A stretch of DNA of 30,448 nucleotides, from contig JBHIDQ010000004.1 of assembly GCA_046760155.1 (NCBI GenBank), positions 1 to 30,448 of the forward strand, in the 5' to 3' direction. Shown piece after piece: positions 23,569 through 30,448 of this stretch (its first letter is position 1; each line of letters opens with the position of its first letter). The position numbers and the translations under genes are program-made. The notes under the pieces are model-generated. The model saw nothing but the letters and a program-made list of their open reading frames with translations, was not told the DNA's origin and did not search any database. This stretch comes from JBHIDQ01 sp046760155 (lineage in GTDB: Bacteria; Chloroflexota; Dehalococcoidia; Dehalococcoidales; RBG-16-60-22).

Positions 23569-24795
23569 CTAATGCTCACCTTTGTACTCAGGGTGTTCCC
23601 GCAAAACAGGCATTCGGACCACAATCCAACGGTAGACCAGAATCTGAATGGTAACTATCATGAGCACGATAAAGAACTCCCGCCAGCCAAAAAGTTCGCG
23701 GTGCGGGAGATTCCAGTTGAGTGCGATAAGTGACACGTTGAGCCGGTTGATGATGATGCCAATGATAGCGAATACCGCCGTGAACTGTACCAGACCCACC
23801 TTCTTCTTTCGGCCGCCATAAGCAAAGAGGCAACAGGGTAGGAGAACGAAGATGAGGACTTCAACTAGAAACCAGTAGCCAAATGGCGTATTCAGCAGGT
23901 CCCAGTGGTTCCCGTGGGCAAGAGCGATTACTTTCAGGGCAAAGTAAGTAATCAGCACAAAGAAAGCGCCTGTCCCCAGACCGAGAGTGATGTTGTCGAG
24001 GCTGGCCAGGTATTCAGGGTCAGCCTGTTCCCTGAGGAAGTGCTTGCTGAGAAGGCTGACGAAGATCACCACACAGATCCCGGCAGCGATGGCCGAGATG
24101 AGGAATAACGCCGGAATATACGGCGAGTACCATAAGGGATGGAGTTTTCCCGGGGCGAGCAGGAACATTGCCCCAAGGGCTGACTGGTGCAGTGTGGAAA
24201 GGATAACGCCCAGGACGGTGAGTCCGATGGTTATCGCCAGGGCCCATCTGCGGAGAGTCTTCCAGCCGCCCCACTCACCTATAGATGGAAAAAACTCAAG
24301 GAACTGGCACGAGAGGTAGAGAGCCACGTGCCAGGCCACCAGAAAGAGAACAGAAGCGGTGCCAAATGAGATGAACATGGGGTAGGGGAGCCGCCAGGGA
24401 CGGCCTAAATCGACGAGTAGAAAGATAACAGCAAAGAGGTAGCCGAGAAAACCGAGGAGAATGGCATTCTTGACTACAGGACGGTATTCTTTAAGTCCAA
24501 AGAGATATACCGCTGTTCCGAGGACAAATCCGGTGGCTGACAACGGCACGCCAGAGAACAGCCCCCAAGCGAGGAAAAGTCCCCAGGGCTGGTCTTGTGA
24601 CGCCGCCGTTACTGCACCCAAGCCCTGGGAAAAGCGGATAACCAGCAAAACCAGGCCCGCGGTGATGATGAACCCGGCCATAATGTTGAAAGGGGTGATA
24701 AGTCGCTTCGTATATTCGGTCAAACTCAGGCCAAGGAACAACCTTTCCCTGGCCCAAGATTGGGTTGTATTGATTTGTTTCACATATTCGCCCAT
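23569..24795 (-). CDS. hybB: NrfD/HybB-like integral membrane subunit of the hydrogenase
   Basis: The 408-residue polytopic protein (about ten hydrophobic segments) belongs to the NrfD/PsrC family and would pass electrons from the periplasmic ferredoxin subunit to menaquinone. Recognisable are ITPFNIMAGFIITAG near the start, PWGLFLAWGLFSGVPLSATGFVLGTAVYLF, VDLGRPWRLPYPMF, and a C-terminal INRLNVSLIALNW with the HybB-type NRLN motif. It has no cofactor-binding residues, as typical. Its start overlaps the stop of the ferredoxin subunit (TGATG) and the large subunit follows 25 bases after its stop. It anchors the complex in the membrane. Confidence 0.9.
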   Translation of the reverse strand: MGEYVKQINTTQSWARERLFLGLSLTEYTKRLITPFNIMAGFIITAGLVLLVIRFSQGLGAVTAASQDQPWGLFLAWGLFSGVPLSATGFVLGTAVYLFGLKEYRPVVKNAILLGFLGYLFAVIFLLVDLGRPWRLPYPMFISFGTASVLFLVAWHVALYLSCQFLEFFPSIGEWGGWKTLRRWALAITIGLTVLGVILSTLHQSALGAMFLLAPGKLHPLWYSPYIPALFLISAIAAGICVVIFVSLLSKHFLREQADPEYLASLDNITLGLGTGAFFVLITYFALKVIALAHGNHWDLLNTPFGYWFLVEVLIFVLLPCCLFAYGGRKKKVGLVQFTAVFAIIGIIINRLNVSLIALNWNLPHRELFGWREFFIVLMIVTIQILVYRWIVVRMPVLREHPEYKGEH

Positions 24796-25727
24796 CAGTG
24801 AGTATCCTCCTTCTCCCGCTTTGGTGTCCCGGACTCAGCCATCTGCTGCCGACGTTTCGTCCAAGCGTAGAAACCGCCAAAGAGGGCGGGCCAAACGACG
24901 AGAACTAGAGGCACCGCGGAGAGGAACTCCTGGGTAAGTTCGGGGTAGGGAGTTGTCCCGACGTCCATGGGAAGGCCAAGCTCCTCAAAGGGGACTCCAG
25001 AGATATATAGCCAGTCAGTACCGCCGACTTCAAGTTCACCGTAAATGTGGTCGATATATCTATCTGGTTCTCGCCTGATTCTTTCCCTAGCCGCCTTGAT
25101 TAATTCGCTCCTTTTACCGAAGGTGATCGCTTCCACGGGACAGGCCTCAGCGCAGGCCGGAATGTTTCCTTTAGAGAGCCTGACGTGGTAGCACATAAAG
25201 CACTTTTGAATAGCCGGGCTGCCAGCATCAAAATACTCAAAGGCAGGAATGCTGAAAGGGCATGCCGTCATACAGTAGCGACAACCCATGCAGACATCCT
25301 CGTTATAGATGACCGGTCCCTCTGGGGTCTTCTTGAGAGCGGCTACCAGGCAGGCTGAGGCGCAGGCCGGTTCAGCGCAATGCATGCACTGCATCTTGCG
25401 GTAGATTGGCTTTATCCACTCCGGATTCTGGTATCGATTAACCACTGTATACGCTTGCGCATCGGTCCGCCTTTTCTCATTCAAAACGGACAAGTCTTCA
25501 AAAGGGATTTCTGGCGGCGGCAGATTGTTTGCTTCATTGCAAGCCGCCTCACAACGCCGACAGCCAACGCACCTGGTTACATCGGACAGCATGGCATACC
25601 GATCTGGTCGACCAGCGGAACTCTGGGCAGCAAACACCTTTGTTGGCTCAGTAACGAGGCTCCCTACTACCAAGGAGCCTCCAATTACAGCCGCCCTCTT
25701 TAAGAAGTCCCGTCGATTGATTTTCAT
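24795..25727 (-). CDS. hybA: Periplasmic four-cluster ferredoxin-like hydrogenase subunit (HybA-like)
   Basis: The 310-residue electron-transfer protein has a twin-arginine signal (NRRDFLKRAAVIGGS at residues 4-18). Four ferredoxin-type motifs follow: CVGCRRCEAACN, CMHCAEPACASAC, CMGCRYCMTACPF and CFMCYHVRLSKGNIPACAEACP. Near the C-terminus a hydrophobic segment (about 272-292) acts as a membrane tail, as in HybA. It carries electrons from the small subunit to the NrfD-like protein. An ATG at 25742 overlaps the ribosome binding site; the ATG at 25727 has GGAGGA seven bases upstream and begins the Tat signal, so it is chosen. It lies in the operon between the small membrane protein and the NrfD gene. 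Confidence 0.92.
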   Translation of the reverse strand: MKINRRDFLKRAAVIGGSLVVGSLVTEPTKVFAAQSSAGRPDRYAMLSDVTRCVGCRRCEAACNEANNLPPPEIPFEDLSVLNEKRRTDAQAYTVVNRYQNPEWIKPIYRKMQCMHCAEPACASACLVAALKKTPEGPVIYNEDVCMGCRYCMTACPFSIPAFEYFDAGSPAIQKCFMCYHVRLSKGNIPACAEACPVEAITFGKRSELIKAARERIRREPDRYIDHIYGELEVGGTDWLYISGVPFEELGLPMDVGTTPYPELTQEFLSAVPLVLVVWPALFGGFYAWTKRRQQMAESGTPKREKEDTH

Positions 25728-25757
25728 TGTGCTATCCTCCATTCAGAAACAGGCTCA

Positions 25758-25961
25758 CTACTGAGGTGCCCCACTTAGGCAACTACCCACCAGAATAATG
25801 ATACCCACCACCATATACGCCAGCACGGCGATTCTTATCACCAGCCCTTTTCCTCTGCCGTATACCAACTGCCAGAAAGCAATAAATGCTATGACGAACG
25901 CGATAGCTATCAGATATTCCACTCCTTTGGTGAAATTTATGAATTCTAGCAGAGTACTCAT
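25758..25961 (-). CDS. Small two-helix membrane protein of the hydrogenase operon
   Basis: The 67-residue protein has two predicted transmembrane helices (about residues 14-33 and 40-60) joined by a basic loop YGRGKG. It starts one base after the small-subunit stop (TAAGATG) with AGAGAGGA just upstream and precedes the ferredoxin subunit by 30 bases, so it is surely co-expressed. A single cysteine sits near the C-terminus. I cannot assign a family; small helical proteins of similar size occur in some membrane redox complexes (for example Hmc-type). It may help anchor the small subunit or contact the NrfD protein. Confidence 0.7.
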   Translation of the reverse strand: MSTLLEFINFTKGVEYLIAIAFVIAFIAFWQLVYGRGKGLVIRIAVLAYMVVGIIILVGSCLSGAPQ

Positions 25962-25962
25962 C

Positions 25963-27120
25963 TTATCCTCTCTTCACATCAGGTTTTTTGCCTTCTTCGC
26001 TTTCTTGTTTTTCTTCCTCTCGTCTCATCCTATTGCGGATGGCTAACCACAGTGCACCGACTGCCCCGAGACCAAGCCAGCCTCCGATAGCGGGAACCAA
26101 CCACGCTATCTCTGGCCCCGGTGCCTCTGGTGCTATCGGCGTTGGGGCGGAGACCTTCTCCACCGGATAAGGTAGTGCCAGGTCTCTGAGTGGTGACAGC
26201 TGGTCGGGAAAACCAAGGCTGGCACAGCCGACGCATGGACTGTTAGCGCCCACACACCAACTAGTACCGCTATTCCACATCCGGGTAGGACAGTCGGCAT
26301 GGGTTACCGTACCCTTGCACCCCAGTTCGTACAAGCAGTAGGGGTCAGAGAATTTCTTGGCAAATCTACCATTGTCAAAATGTGCTCGTCTCGGGCAGTT
26401 GTCATGAATGAGCTCCCCATAGAAAGCAACCGGTCGCCCCTCACTGTCCACTTCTACTGAACCCAACCCACCAATAAGAACCGAAGCCACCGTCCCGACA
26501 AACCAGTCAGGGTGCGGAGGACAACCGGGCAGGTTGATTACCGGTGTCCCGATGCCCATCTCGGCGAAGATTTCCCTTACACCCTTGGTACCGATAGTGT
26601 TTGGTGCCGCACCAGGAACACCTCCGTGGGTAGCGCAGGCACCTATGGCGATTACTGCCATGGCATCAGGAGCTAGCGTGACAAGGTGCTCCAGTATCGT
26701 TATGCCGTGACCATTTCTTTCCCCGAGCTCGACATAAATACCATCGTCTCTGGTTGAGACCGCACCCTCCATGACCAAAATATAACCGCCCTTCTTCTTG
26801 GCGGTATCCTCCATTGCCTTCATTGCCAGCTCGCCTTGAGCGGCCATTACCGTGGGATGGAAGCGCAGGCTCACATGCTTGCCAGGGATGACCTGGCTAA
26901 CGAGCACATCCTGAATCTTGGGGCTCAAGCTATTGAGAACGGATACAGAGCACCCGGTACAGCCGGCACCCTGCAGCCAGATGACGGGAAACTCAGCCAC
27001 CGAGGCGGCAAGTAACTCCTCAAAATTAGGGAAGCGAAAAAGAAGCAACCCGAATGCGGCTGTGGAACCAGATGATAACTTGATGAAATCGCGTCGCGAC
27101 ACCTGCCGATCAAAGACCAT
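25963..27120 (-). CDS. Hydrogenase small subunit, Tat-exported, with three predicted [4Fe-4S] clusters
   Basis: The 385-residue protein carries electrons from the NiFe(Se) site. It has a twin-arginine signal (SRRDFIKL, residues 8-15). Proximal-cluster ligands are C54, C57, C162 and C200 (GAGCTGC, GACATHGG, LPGCPPHPDW); the distal cluster has H239, C242, C262 and C268; the medial site has C277, C289, C296 and C299. At residue 289 the motif is WCVGANSPCVGC, whereas standard [NiFe] enzymes have WP at this place and a [3Fe-4S] cluster; cysteine here predicts [4Fe-4S], as in [NiFeSe] hydrogenases. A C-terminal transmembrane helix (about 338-362) and a charged tail follow. ATG 27120 has AGGAGG seven bases upstream. 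It is first in the operon. Confidence 0.93.
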   Translation of the reverse strand: MVFDRQVSRRDFIKLSSGSTAAFGLLLFRFPNFEELLAASVAEFPVIWLQGAGCTGCSVSVLNSLSPKIQDVLVSQVIPGKHVSLRFHPTVMAAQGELAMKAMEDTAKKKGGYILVMEGAVSTRDDGIYVELGERNGHGITILEHLVTLAPDAMAVIAIGACATHGGVPGAAPNTIGTKGVREIFAEMGIGTPVINLPGCPPHPDWFVGTVASVLIGGLGSVEVDSEGRPVAFYGELIHDNCPRRAHFDNGRFAKKFSDPYCLYELGCKGTVTHADCPTRMWNSGTSWCVGANSPCVGCASLGFPDQLSPLRDLALPYPVEKVSAPTPIAPEAPGPEIAWLVPAIGGWLGLGAVGALWLAIRNRMRREEEKQESEEGKKPDVKRG

Positions 27121-27252
27121 TTTTAGCCCTCCTAAAGAAGATTCCCATGATTACTTTGAGTCTGCTCATTTGCCCACATTAGTATGCTCTGACAACATCT
27201 CACGGAGAACCGAGCAGTAATCTAGCATGTTAACAGAAGCTCGCCCCGTGCT

Positions 27253-27281
27253 ACTCTAACACTAGATAATTTTTTTGTCAA
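27253..27281 (-). promoter_or_regulatory. Candidate promoter of the hydrogenase operon
   Basis: On the minus strand TTGACA (plus 27276-27281) and TAGAGT (27253-27258) are separated by 17 bases. The start would be near 27246, giving a leader of about 126 bases before the small-subunit ATG. An A/T-rich region with phased A-tracts lies just upstream. The rest of 27121-27475 shows no gene. Confidence 0.55.
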
Positions 27282-27301
27282 TATCTAAGTATAATTTTTG
27301 C

Positions 27302-27339
27302 GCAAAACTACTGCAAAATTTCGCCAAAATCAAGGCAAA
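27302..27339. repeat. Four 11-base-spaced direct repeats / phased A-tracts upstream of the hydrogenase promoter
   Basis: GCAAAA (27302-27307), GCAAAA (27313-27318), CCAAAA (27324-27329) and GCAAAG (27335-27340) repeat at 11-base spacing, so the A-tracts lie on one helix face. T-tracts at 27295-27299 and 27270-27276 extend the pattern towards the promoter. It may be bent DNA, an UP-like element or a tandem regulator site. Confidence 0.6.
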
Positions 27340-27475
27340 GTATTGCCCTTCCGCTTTAAATGGTCTGCCGCACAGATTCCCCAGGTCTCAACCAAGACGT
27401 AGAAAGGGGAAAATCGGTACGAAGGCGGACCACTTTGCTCGGCAAAACTCTATATTAACCTCAGGCTAATTAAGC

Positions 27476-27511
27476 CAAAGGAAACGGGGTCCAGCATAAA
27501 ACCAGACCCCG
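27476..27511 (-). terminator. Intrinsic terminator of tmRNA
   Basis: On the minus strand CGGGGTC (plus 27505-27511) pairs with GACCCCG (27485-27491) and is followed by TTTCCTTTGG. It starts 10 bases after the tmRNA CCA end, the expected place for the ssrA terminator. Confidence 0.75.
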
Positions 27512-27520
27512 CTCAATTAC

Positions 27521-27873
27521 TGGTGGAGACGGGGGAGAGTCGAACTCCCCGTCCAGAAGAAGCGACCCAGAGTATGCTACAGGTTTAGTCAGCTCTTTAT
27601 CTCACCCGGCTAACCTCTGCTGACCGAGTTTAGCCAGACCAGTCGATAGTTCTTTCACCGCCCTTATCGACGTCCCGGCGGTGGCACCTCAACTTTGCGG
27701 CACCCAATCCCAACCCATTGAGGCGAGGTCAGGTTGGATGTGCAACCTGTTTAATTAGGCTGCAAGAACTAATTCAGGTTCGCCGTCTATTTTTACCACT
27801 TGTTTTATGAGGGTAGTGGCACCTCAGCCTGCAACCCTGTAGACTACTCCCCCTGTCGAAACCACGCGTCCCC
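27521..27873 (-). ncRNA. ssrA: tmRNA (transfer-messenger RNA)
   Basis: The 353-base RNA rescues stalled ribosomes. The 5' end reads GGGGACGCGUGGUUUCGACA, the conserved tmRNA start, and the 3' end carries a T-arm with GUUCGACUC and an encoded GUCUCCACCA; GGGGAC pairs with GUCUCC as the acceptor stem. A tag reading frame (about 27738-27793) ends ...GAACCUGAAUUAGUUCUUGC... giving DGEPELVLAA before UAA, close to the tag I remember for Dehalococcoides. The exact resume codon is uncertain (GTA or a nearby codon). It lies directly downstream of smpB, in the same direction, and is followed by a terminator. Confidence 0.95.
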
Positions 27874-27904
27874 AGTTGCTACGGCTAGCTTAAATTGTCC
27901 TCCT

Positions 27905-28360
27905 TTAAAGTTTCTGCCTTTTGGTGGCTCGTCCGAGCTCTCTTTCTATCTCACGGCGAGCGATGGATTCTCGCTTATCATAAAGCTTTTTACCTTTAGC
28001 CAAGGCTACAGCAACCTTGGCCAGGCTGTCTTTGAGATACAACTTAACCGGTACTAAGGTAAGACCTTTTTCGGCTACCTGGCTGGTGAGGCTATTTATC
28101 TGTTTGCGGTGCAGTAGGAGCTTCCGTGGTCTGGTTGGCTCATGACTTAAATAACTCCCGTTCTGATAACGGGCAATATGGGCATTTATTAGCCATAATT
28201 CACCAGCCTCAGGTCTGACATAAGCATCACCCAGACTTATCCTACCGTTACGGATTGATTTTATCTCCGTGCCGGTAAGGGCAAGGCCAGCTTCGACACT
28301 GTCCCCAATATGATAATTATGATAAGCCTTGCGATTGGTCGCCACCGTCTTGATCGCCAT
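27905..28360 (-). CDS. smpB: SsrA-binding protein SmpB
   Basis: The 151-residue RNA-binding protein delivers tmRNA to stalled ribosomes. Motifs include AYHNYHIGDSVEAGLALTG, TEIKSIRNGRISLGDAYV, the HIARYQNGS turn and the basic C-terminal tail KKLYDKRESIARREIERELGRATKR that inserts into the decoding channel. Length is normal. The ribosome binding site is weak (CTGGAA). A TATAAT lies at 28371-28376 on the minus strand but without a well-placed -35. The tmRNA gene begins 31 bases after its stop, a common linkage. Confidence 0.96.
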   Translation of the reverse strand: MAIKTVATNRKAYHNYHIGDSVEAGLALTGTEIKSIRNGRISLGDAYVRPEAGELWLINAHIARYQNGSYLSHEPTRPRKLLLHRKQINSLTSQVAEKGLTLVPVKLYLKDSLAKVAVALAKGKKLYDKRESIARREIERELGRATKRQKL

Positions 28361-28450
28361 TTCCAGTTAAATTATATCATATTTAAGAGTCAACGTTTAG
28401 TCTTAGCGGAACCTGGGCAGCGGAACGAGTAGATGTTCATTGGAAGGATT

Positions 28451-29908
28451 TTAGAGGCTCGGATTTAGCCATGGCGCTTGCAGTTTGTCTATTTCGGCTG
28501 GACCCCAGGTGCCCGCCGGGTAGGAGTGCACCGGAATGTCCTTGGCGAGCAGTCCGTCATAAAGGCGCCAGGCACTCTCGACCTCGTCATCACAAACAAA
28601 GAGAGTCTGGTCGCCGGTGACAATATCAAGCAGTAAGGTCTCGTAGGCATCGGGAAGCGGGCCGAATGCTTCGGCATAGCGGAAATGCAGCGGCTGTGTG
28701 GTTAGGGTGAAAGGCTGACCCGGCGCCTTCACCTGGAAGTGGAGGTCAAATCCCTCATTAGGCTGGAGGGTAATGATTAGAACATTGGGTTTGATATCAC
28801 AGGAGGACTCAAAGGGGTGAAAGATGGATACCGGGGCGCAGTGATAATAAATCACAATCTGGGTACATCTAAGAGCCATGCGTTTGCCGGTGCGAAGGTA
28901 GAAGGGCACTCCCTTCCAGCGCCAGTTGGCGATGTCCAGCTTCAGTGCCACGAAGGTTTCAGTATCGGAGTCCGGTGGCACACCAGGTTCTTCTCGGTAG
29001 CCGGCTACCTCCTGCCTGTCTATCTTGCCCCGAGTGTATTGCCCAAAGACCACGTCTTCCGGACGAATCGGGGCAATTTGATGCAATACCTTAATCTTCT
29101 GGTTACGTATCGTCTCGGCCTCAAAAGCAGCCGGGACTTCCATCGCCACCAGGGTCAATAGCTGAGTTAGGTGGTTCTGAATCATATCGCGTAAGGCTCC
29201 GGCCCGCTCATAATAGGCCGCCCGTTCCTCGATTCCTAGACTCTCGGCAACCGTAATCTGAACACTCTCCACGTGTTCACGGTTCCATAAATGTTCGAAA
29301 AAGGCGTTAGCGAAGCGGAAGACCAAGAGATTCTGCACTGTTTCCTTGCCCAGAAAATGGTCGATGCGGTAGATTTGTGACTCATCGAAGTAGCGATGAA
29401 CTTCAAGGTTGAGTTTCTGCGCCGAAGCAAGGTCCCACCCAAATGGTTTCTCCGTCACCACTCGTGTCCAGCCCGAACTACGGTTGAGTCCGGCCTCTCC
29501 GAGACCGGCAATGACGGCGGGAACGGCATCCGCCGGGATGGCGAGGTAAAATACCCGGTTGCCCGGCAGGTTGTTCTCTCGCTCTATGGCTACTATTCTT
29601 GCCGCCAGCTTTTGGTAGTCGGCACCACTTCCTGAGCCGATGCAGTGGTAATGAAGGCGTTGGTCACACCATTGTGATGTCTCATCGTCGACGGGGAATC
29701 CGGTGCCCTTCAGCATCTCACGTGCCCAGGCGCGATAACTCTGGTCATCAAATTTGCTATCAGTATCAATGCTAAGTACGATGTGCTTATTCCCGAGTTT
29801 TCTTTTAGCTGAGAGCTGGTAGAGGGCGGGTAGCAGTTTGCGGCTGGCTAAATCACCAAGACATCCGACACAGATAAAAAGAAGAGGTTCAACTTCATTG
29901 GAAGACAT
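28451..29908 (-). CDS. zwf: Glucose-6-phosphate 1-dehydrogenase
   Basis: The 485-residue enzyme oxidises glucose 6-phosphate to 6-phosphogluconolactone with NAD(P), feeding the pentose phosphate pathway (the split transketolase lies in the same window). The N-terminal cofactor fold reads CVGCLGDLASRKLLPALYQL, where the usual GASGDL is GCLGDL, a small deviation. EKPFGWD follows, then the active-site signature YRIDHFLGKETVQN and FANAFFEHLWNREHVESVQI. The C-terminus YPAGTWGPAEIDKL is typical. Length matches the family. The ATG at 29908 has AAGGGGAA upstream. No 6-phosphogluconolactonase or Gnd gene is adjacent. Confidence 0.95.
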   Translation of the reverse strand: MSSNEVEPLLFICVGCLGDLASRKLLPALYQLSAKRKLGNKHIVLSIDTDSKFDDQSYRAWAREMLKGTGFPVDDETSQWCDQRLHYHCIGSGSGADYQKLAARIVAIERENNLPGNRVFYLAIPADAVPAVIAGLGEAGLNRSSGWTRVVTEKPFGWDLASAQKLNLEVHRYFDESQIYRIDHFLGKETVQNLLVFRFANAFFEHLWNREHVESVQITVAESLGIEERAAYYERAGALRDMIQNHLTQLLTLVAMEVPAAFEAETIRNQKIKVLHQIAPIRPEDVVFGQYTRGKIDRQEVAGYREEPGVPPDSDTETFVALKLDIANWRWKGVPFYLRTGKRMALRCTQIVIYYHCAPVSIFHPFESSCDIKPNVLIITLQPNEGFDLHFQVKAPGQPFTLTTQPLHFRYAEAFGPLPDAYETLLLDIVTGDQTLFVCDDEVESAWRLYDGLLAKDIPVHSYPAGTWGPAEIDKLQAPWLNPSL

Positions 29909-30338
29909 CTATACTTTTCCCCTTAAACTCGATAGTATCTGCCTGCGCAGAAAGGCTATTTGATAAAAGGCGGAGGCCGCTTGCCTCCTCTCTGGATTCA
30001 ACTTTACGCTTTCAGAAGTTTGGTGTCAAGACCGTTTTACCCCCAGTTTCAAATGTCGCCCATCTATTGGAACAAAAGCGTGCTGTTCAACCGACCAAGC
30101 GAGTCGTGCTACAATGGAAGAGGAGAAAGAACTACCGTGGAGCCCATGAGCGTAAACGCCGATACTAGTGATAATTCGAAGCAAAACCAGGTAAGACCTA
30201 CGACTTCAACAATTACATTTGCAGATCGTTGGGATCACTTCCTAGTACGGTCAATCCAAATCCTTTTGAATTATTTTCTTGTATTCAGTACAATAAAAAC
30301 CATGTTCTAATATCAGCCTTTTATGGAGGTAAGAAATA
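29909..30338. promoter_or_regulatory. Intergenic region between zwf and the right-edge gene, with promoter
   Basis: The stretch has no convincing gene. A weak frame (29960-30310) contains promoter boxes and lacks a ribosome binding site. A sigma70-type promoter is present: TTGAAT (30266-30271) and TACAAT (30289-30294) with 17-base spacing, 45 bases ahead of the ATG at 30339. Confidence 0.5.
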
Positions 30339-30448
30339 ATGAATAGAATTGTGTTTGTACTCTTATCAGTGGCTATGGGCTTATATCTTATTGGAAGTTC
30401 ATTAGTAATCGCTGCAGAGAGTCCCCCGGAGTTCTTGGGCAAAATGGG
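30339..30448 (+). CDS. N-terminal fragment of a secreted protein (runs off window)
   Basis: The first 36 codons are visible. They begin MNRIVFVLLSVAMGLYLIGSS and then LVIAAESPPEF, a typical Sec signal peptide with a likely cut after the VIA or IAA (about residue 26). The ATG at 30339 has GGAGGT (30325-30330) at good spacing and a promoter at 30266-30294. The mature protein lies outside the window, so its function is unknown. Confidence 0.7.
   Translation, partial: MNRIVFVLLSVAMGLYLIGSSLVIAAESPPEFLGKM

Noticed and set aside
27302..27340. A CRISPR array or phage attachment repeat upstream of the hydrogenase operon
   Set aside because: The repeats are 6-8 bases at 11-base spacing, far shorter than CRISPR repeats, with no cas gene or integrase nearby.
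27521..27873. Integration site (genomic island) at tmRNA
   Set aside because: tmRNA 3' ends are common integration targets, but no integrase or second copy of the 3' end is seen in the window.
29960..30310. 116-codon plus-strand frame upstream of the right-edge gene
   Set aside because: It contains clear promoter boxes for the next gene, has no ribosome binding site at its start, and its sequence resembles no family.

Overview
The window looks like a chromosomal segment of an anaerobic bacterium of the Chloroflexota, most likely class Dehalococcoidia. The pointers are the tmRNA tag ending GEPELVLAA, which resembles the tag I remember for Dehalococcoides, the periplasmic uptake hydrogenase with a complete membrane arm, and the mix of TRAP-type organic acid uptake with TPP-dependent enzymes. 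This assignment is inference. No phage, insertion sequence, CRISPR array or rRNA was seen.

Layout. Positions 1-7131 hold a carbon-metabolism block: a 3-hydroxyisobutyrate dehydrogenase-family reductase (+), a split transketolase (-), a decayed chimeric pseudogene, an SDR oxidoreductase, an E1 alpha/beta pair of a 2-oxoacid or acetoin dehydrogenase, and a metal-dependent cyclase/hydrolase (+). Positions 7248-11596 (-) hold a complete TRAP transporter (DctM, DctQ, DctP) and an IclR-family regulator. The dctP promoter has near-consensus -35 and -10 boxes overlaid by palindromes. Positions 12007-14378 (+) hold a three-gene unit: an M29/NicX-like metalloenzyme, a ferredoxin-domain fusion and a conserved-looking protein of unknown function. 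A secreted fibronectin type III-like protein and a phosphofructokinase follow.

Positions 16344-27120 (-) form one long hydrogenase locus. Its transcription order is small subunit, small membrane protein, periplasmic ferredoxin subunit (HybA-like), NrfD/HybB-like membrane subunit, large subunit, maturation protease, HypA, HypF, HypC, HypD, HypE. The most important observation is that the large-subunit frame appears to stop at an in-frame TGA exactly where the first C-terminal nickel-ligand cysteine belongs. Reading on in the same frame gives DP-U-LGCAVH, a 15-residue propeptide and a TAA stop 16 nt before the protease gene. A hairpin with the geometry of a bacterial SECIS begins 3 nt after the TGA. 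The small subunit has cysteine at the site that is proline in standard [NiFe] enzymes, predicting a [4Fe-4S] medial cluster. This is therefore a candidate [NiFeSe] hydrogenase attached to a Hyb-type quinone-reducing membrane module. The linked HypA lacks its zinc-binding half and there is no hypB in the locus.

The right end holds tmRNA (ssrA), smpB and zwf on the minus strand, then the start of a secreted protein on the plus strand that runs off the window. Together the genes suggest a cell that oxidises H2 at the outer face of the membrane, feeds electrons to quinone, and imports organic acids through TRAP carriers under IclR control.
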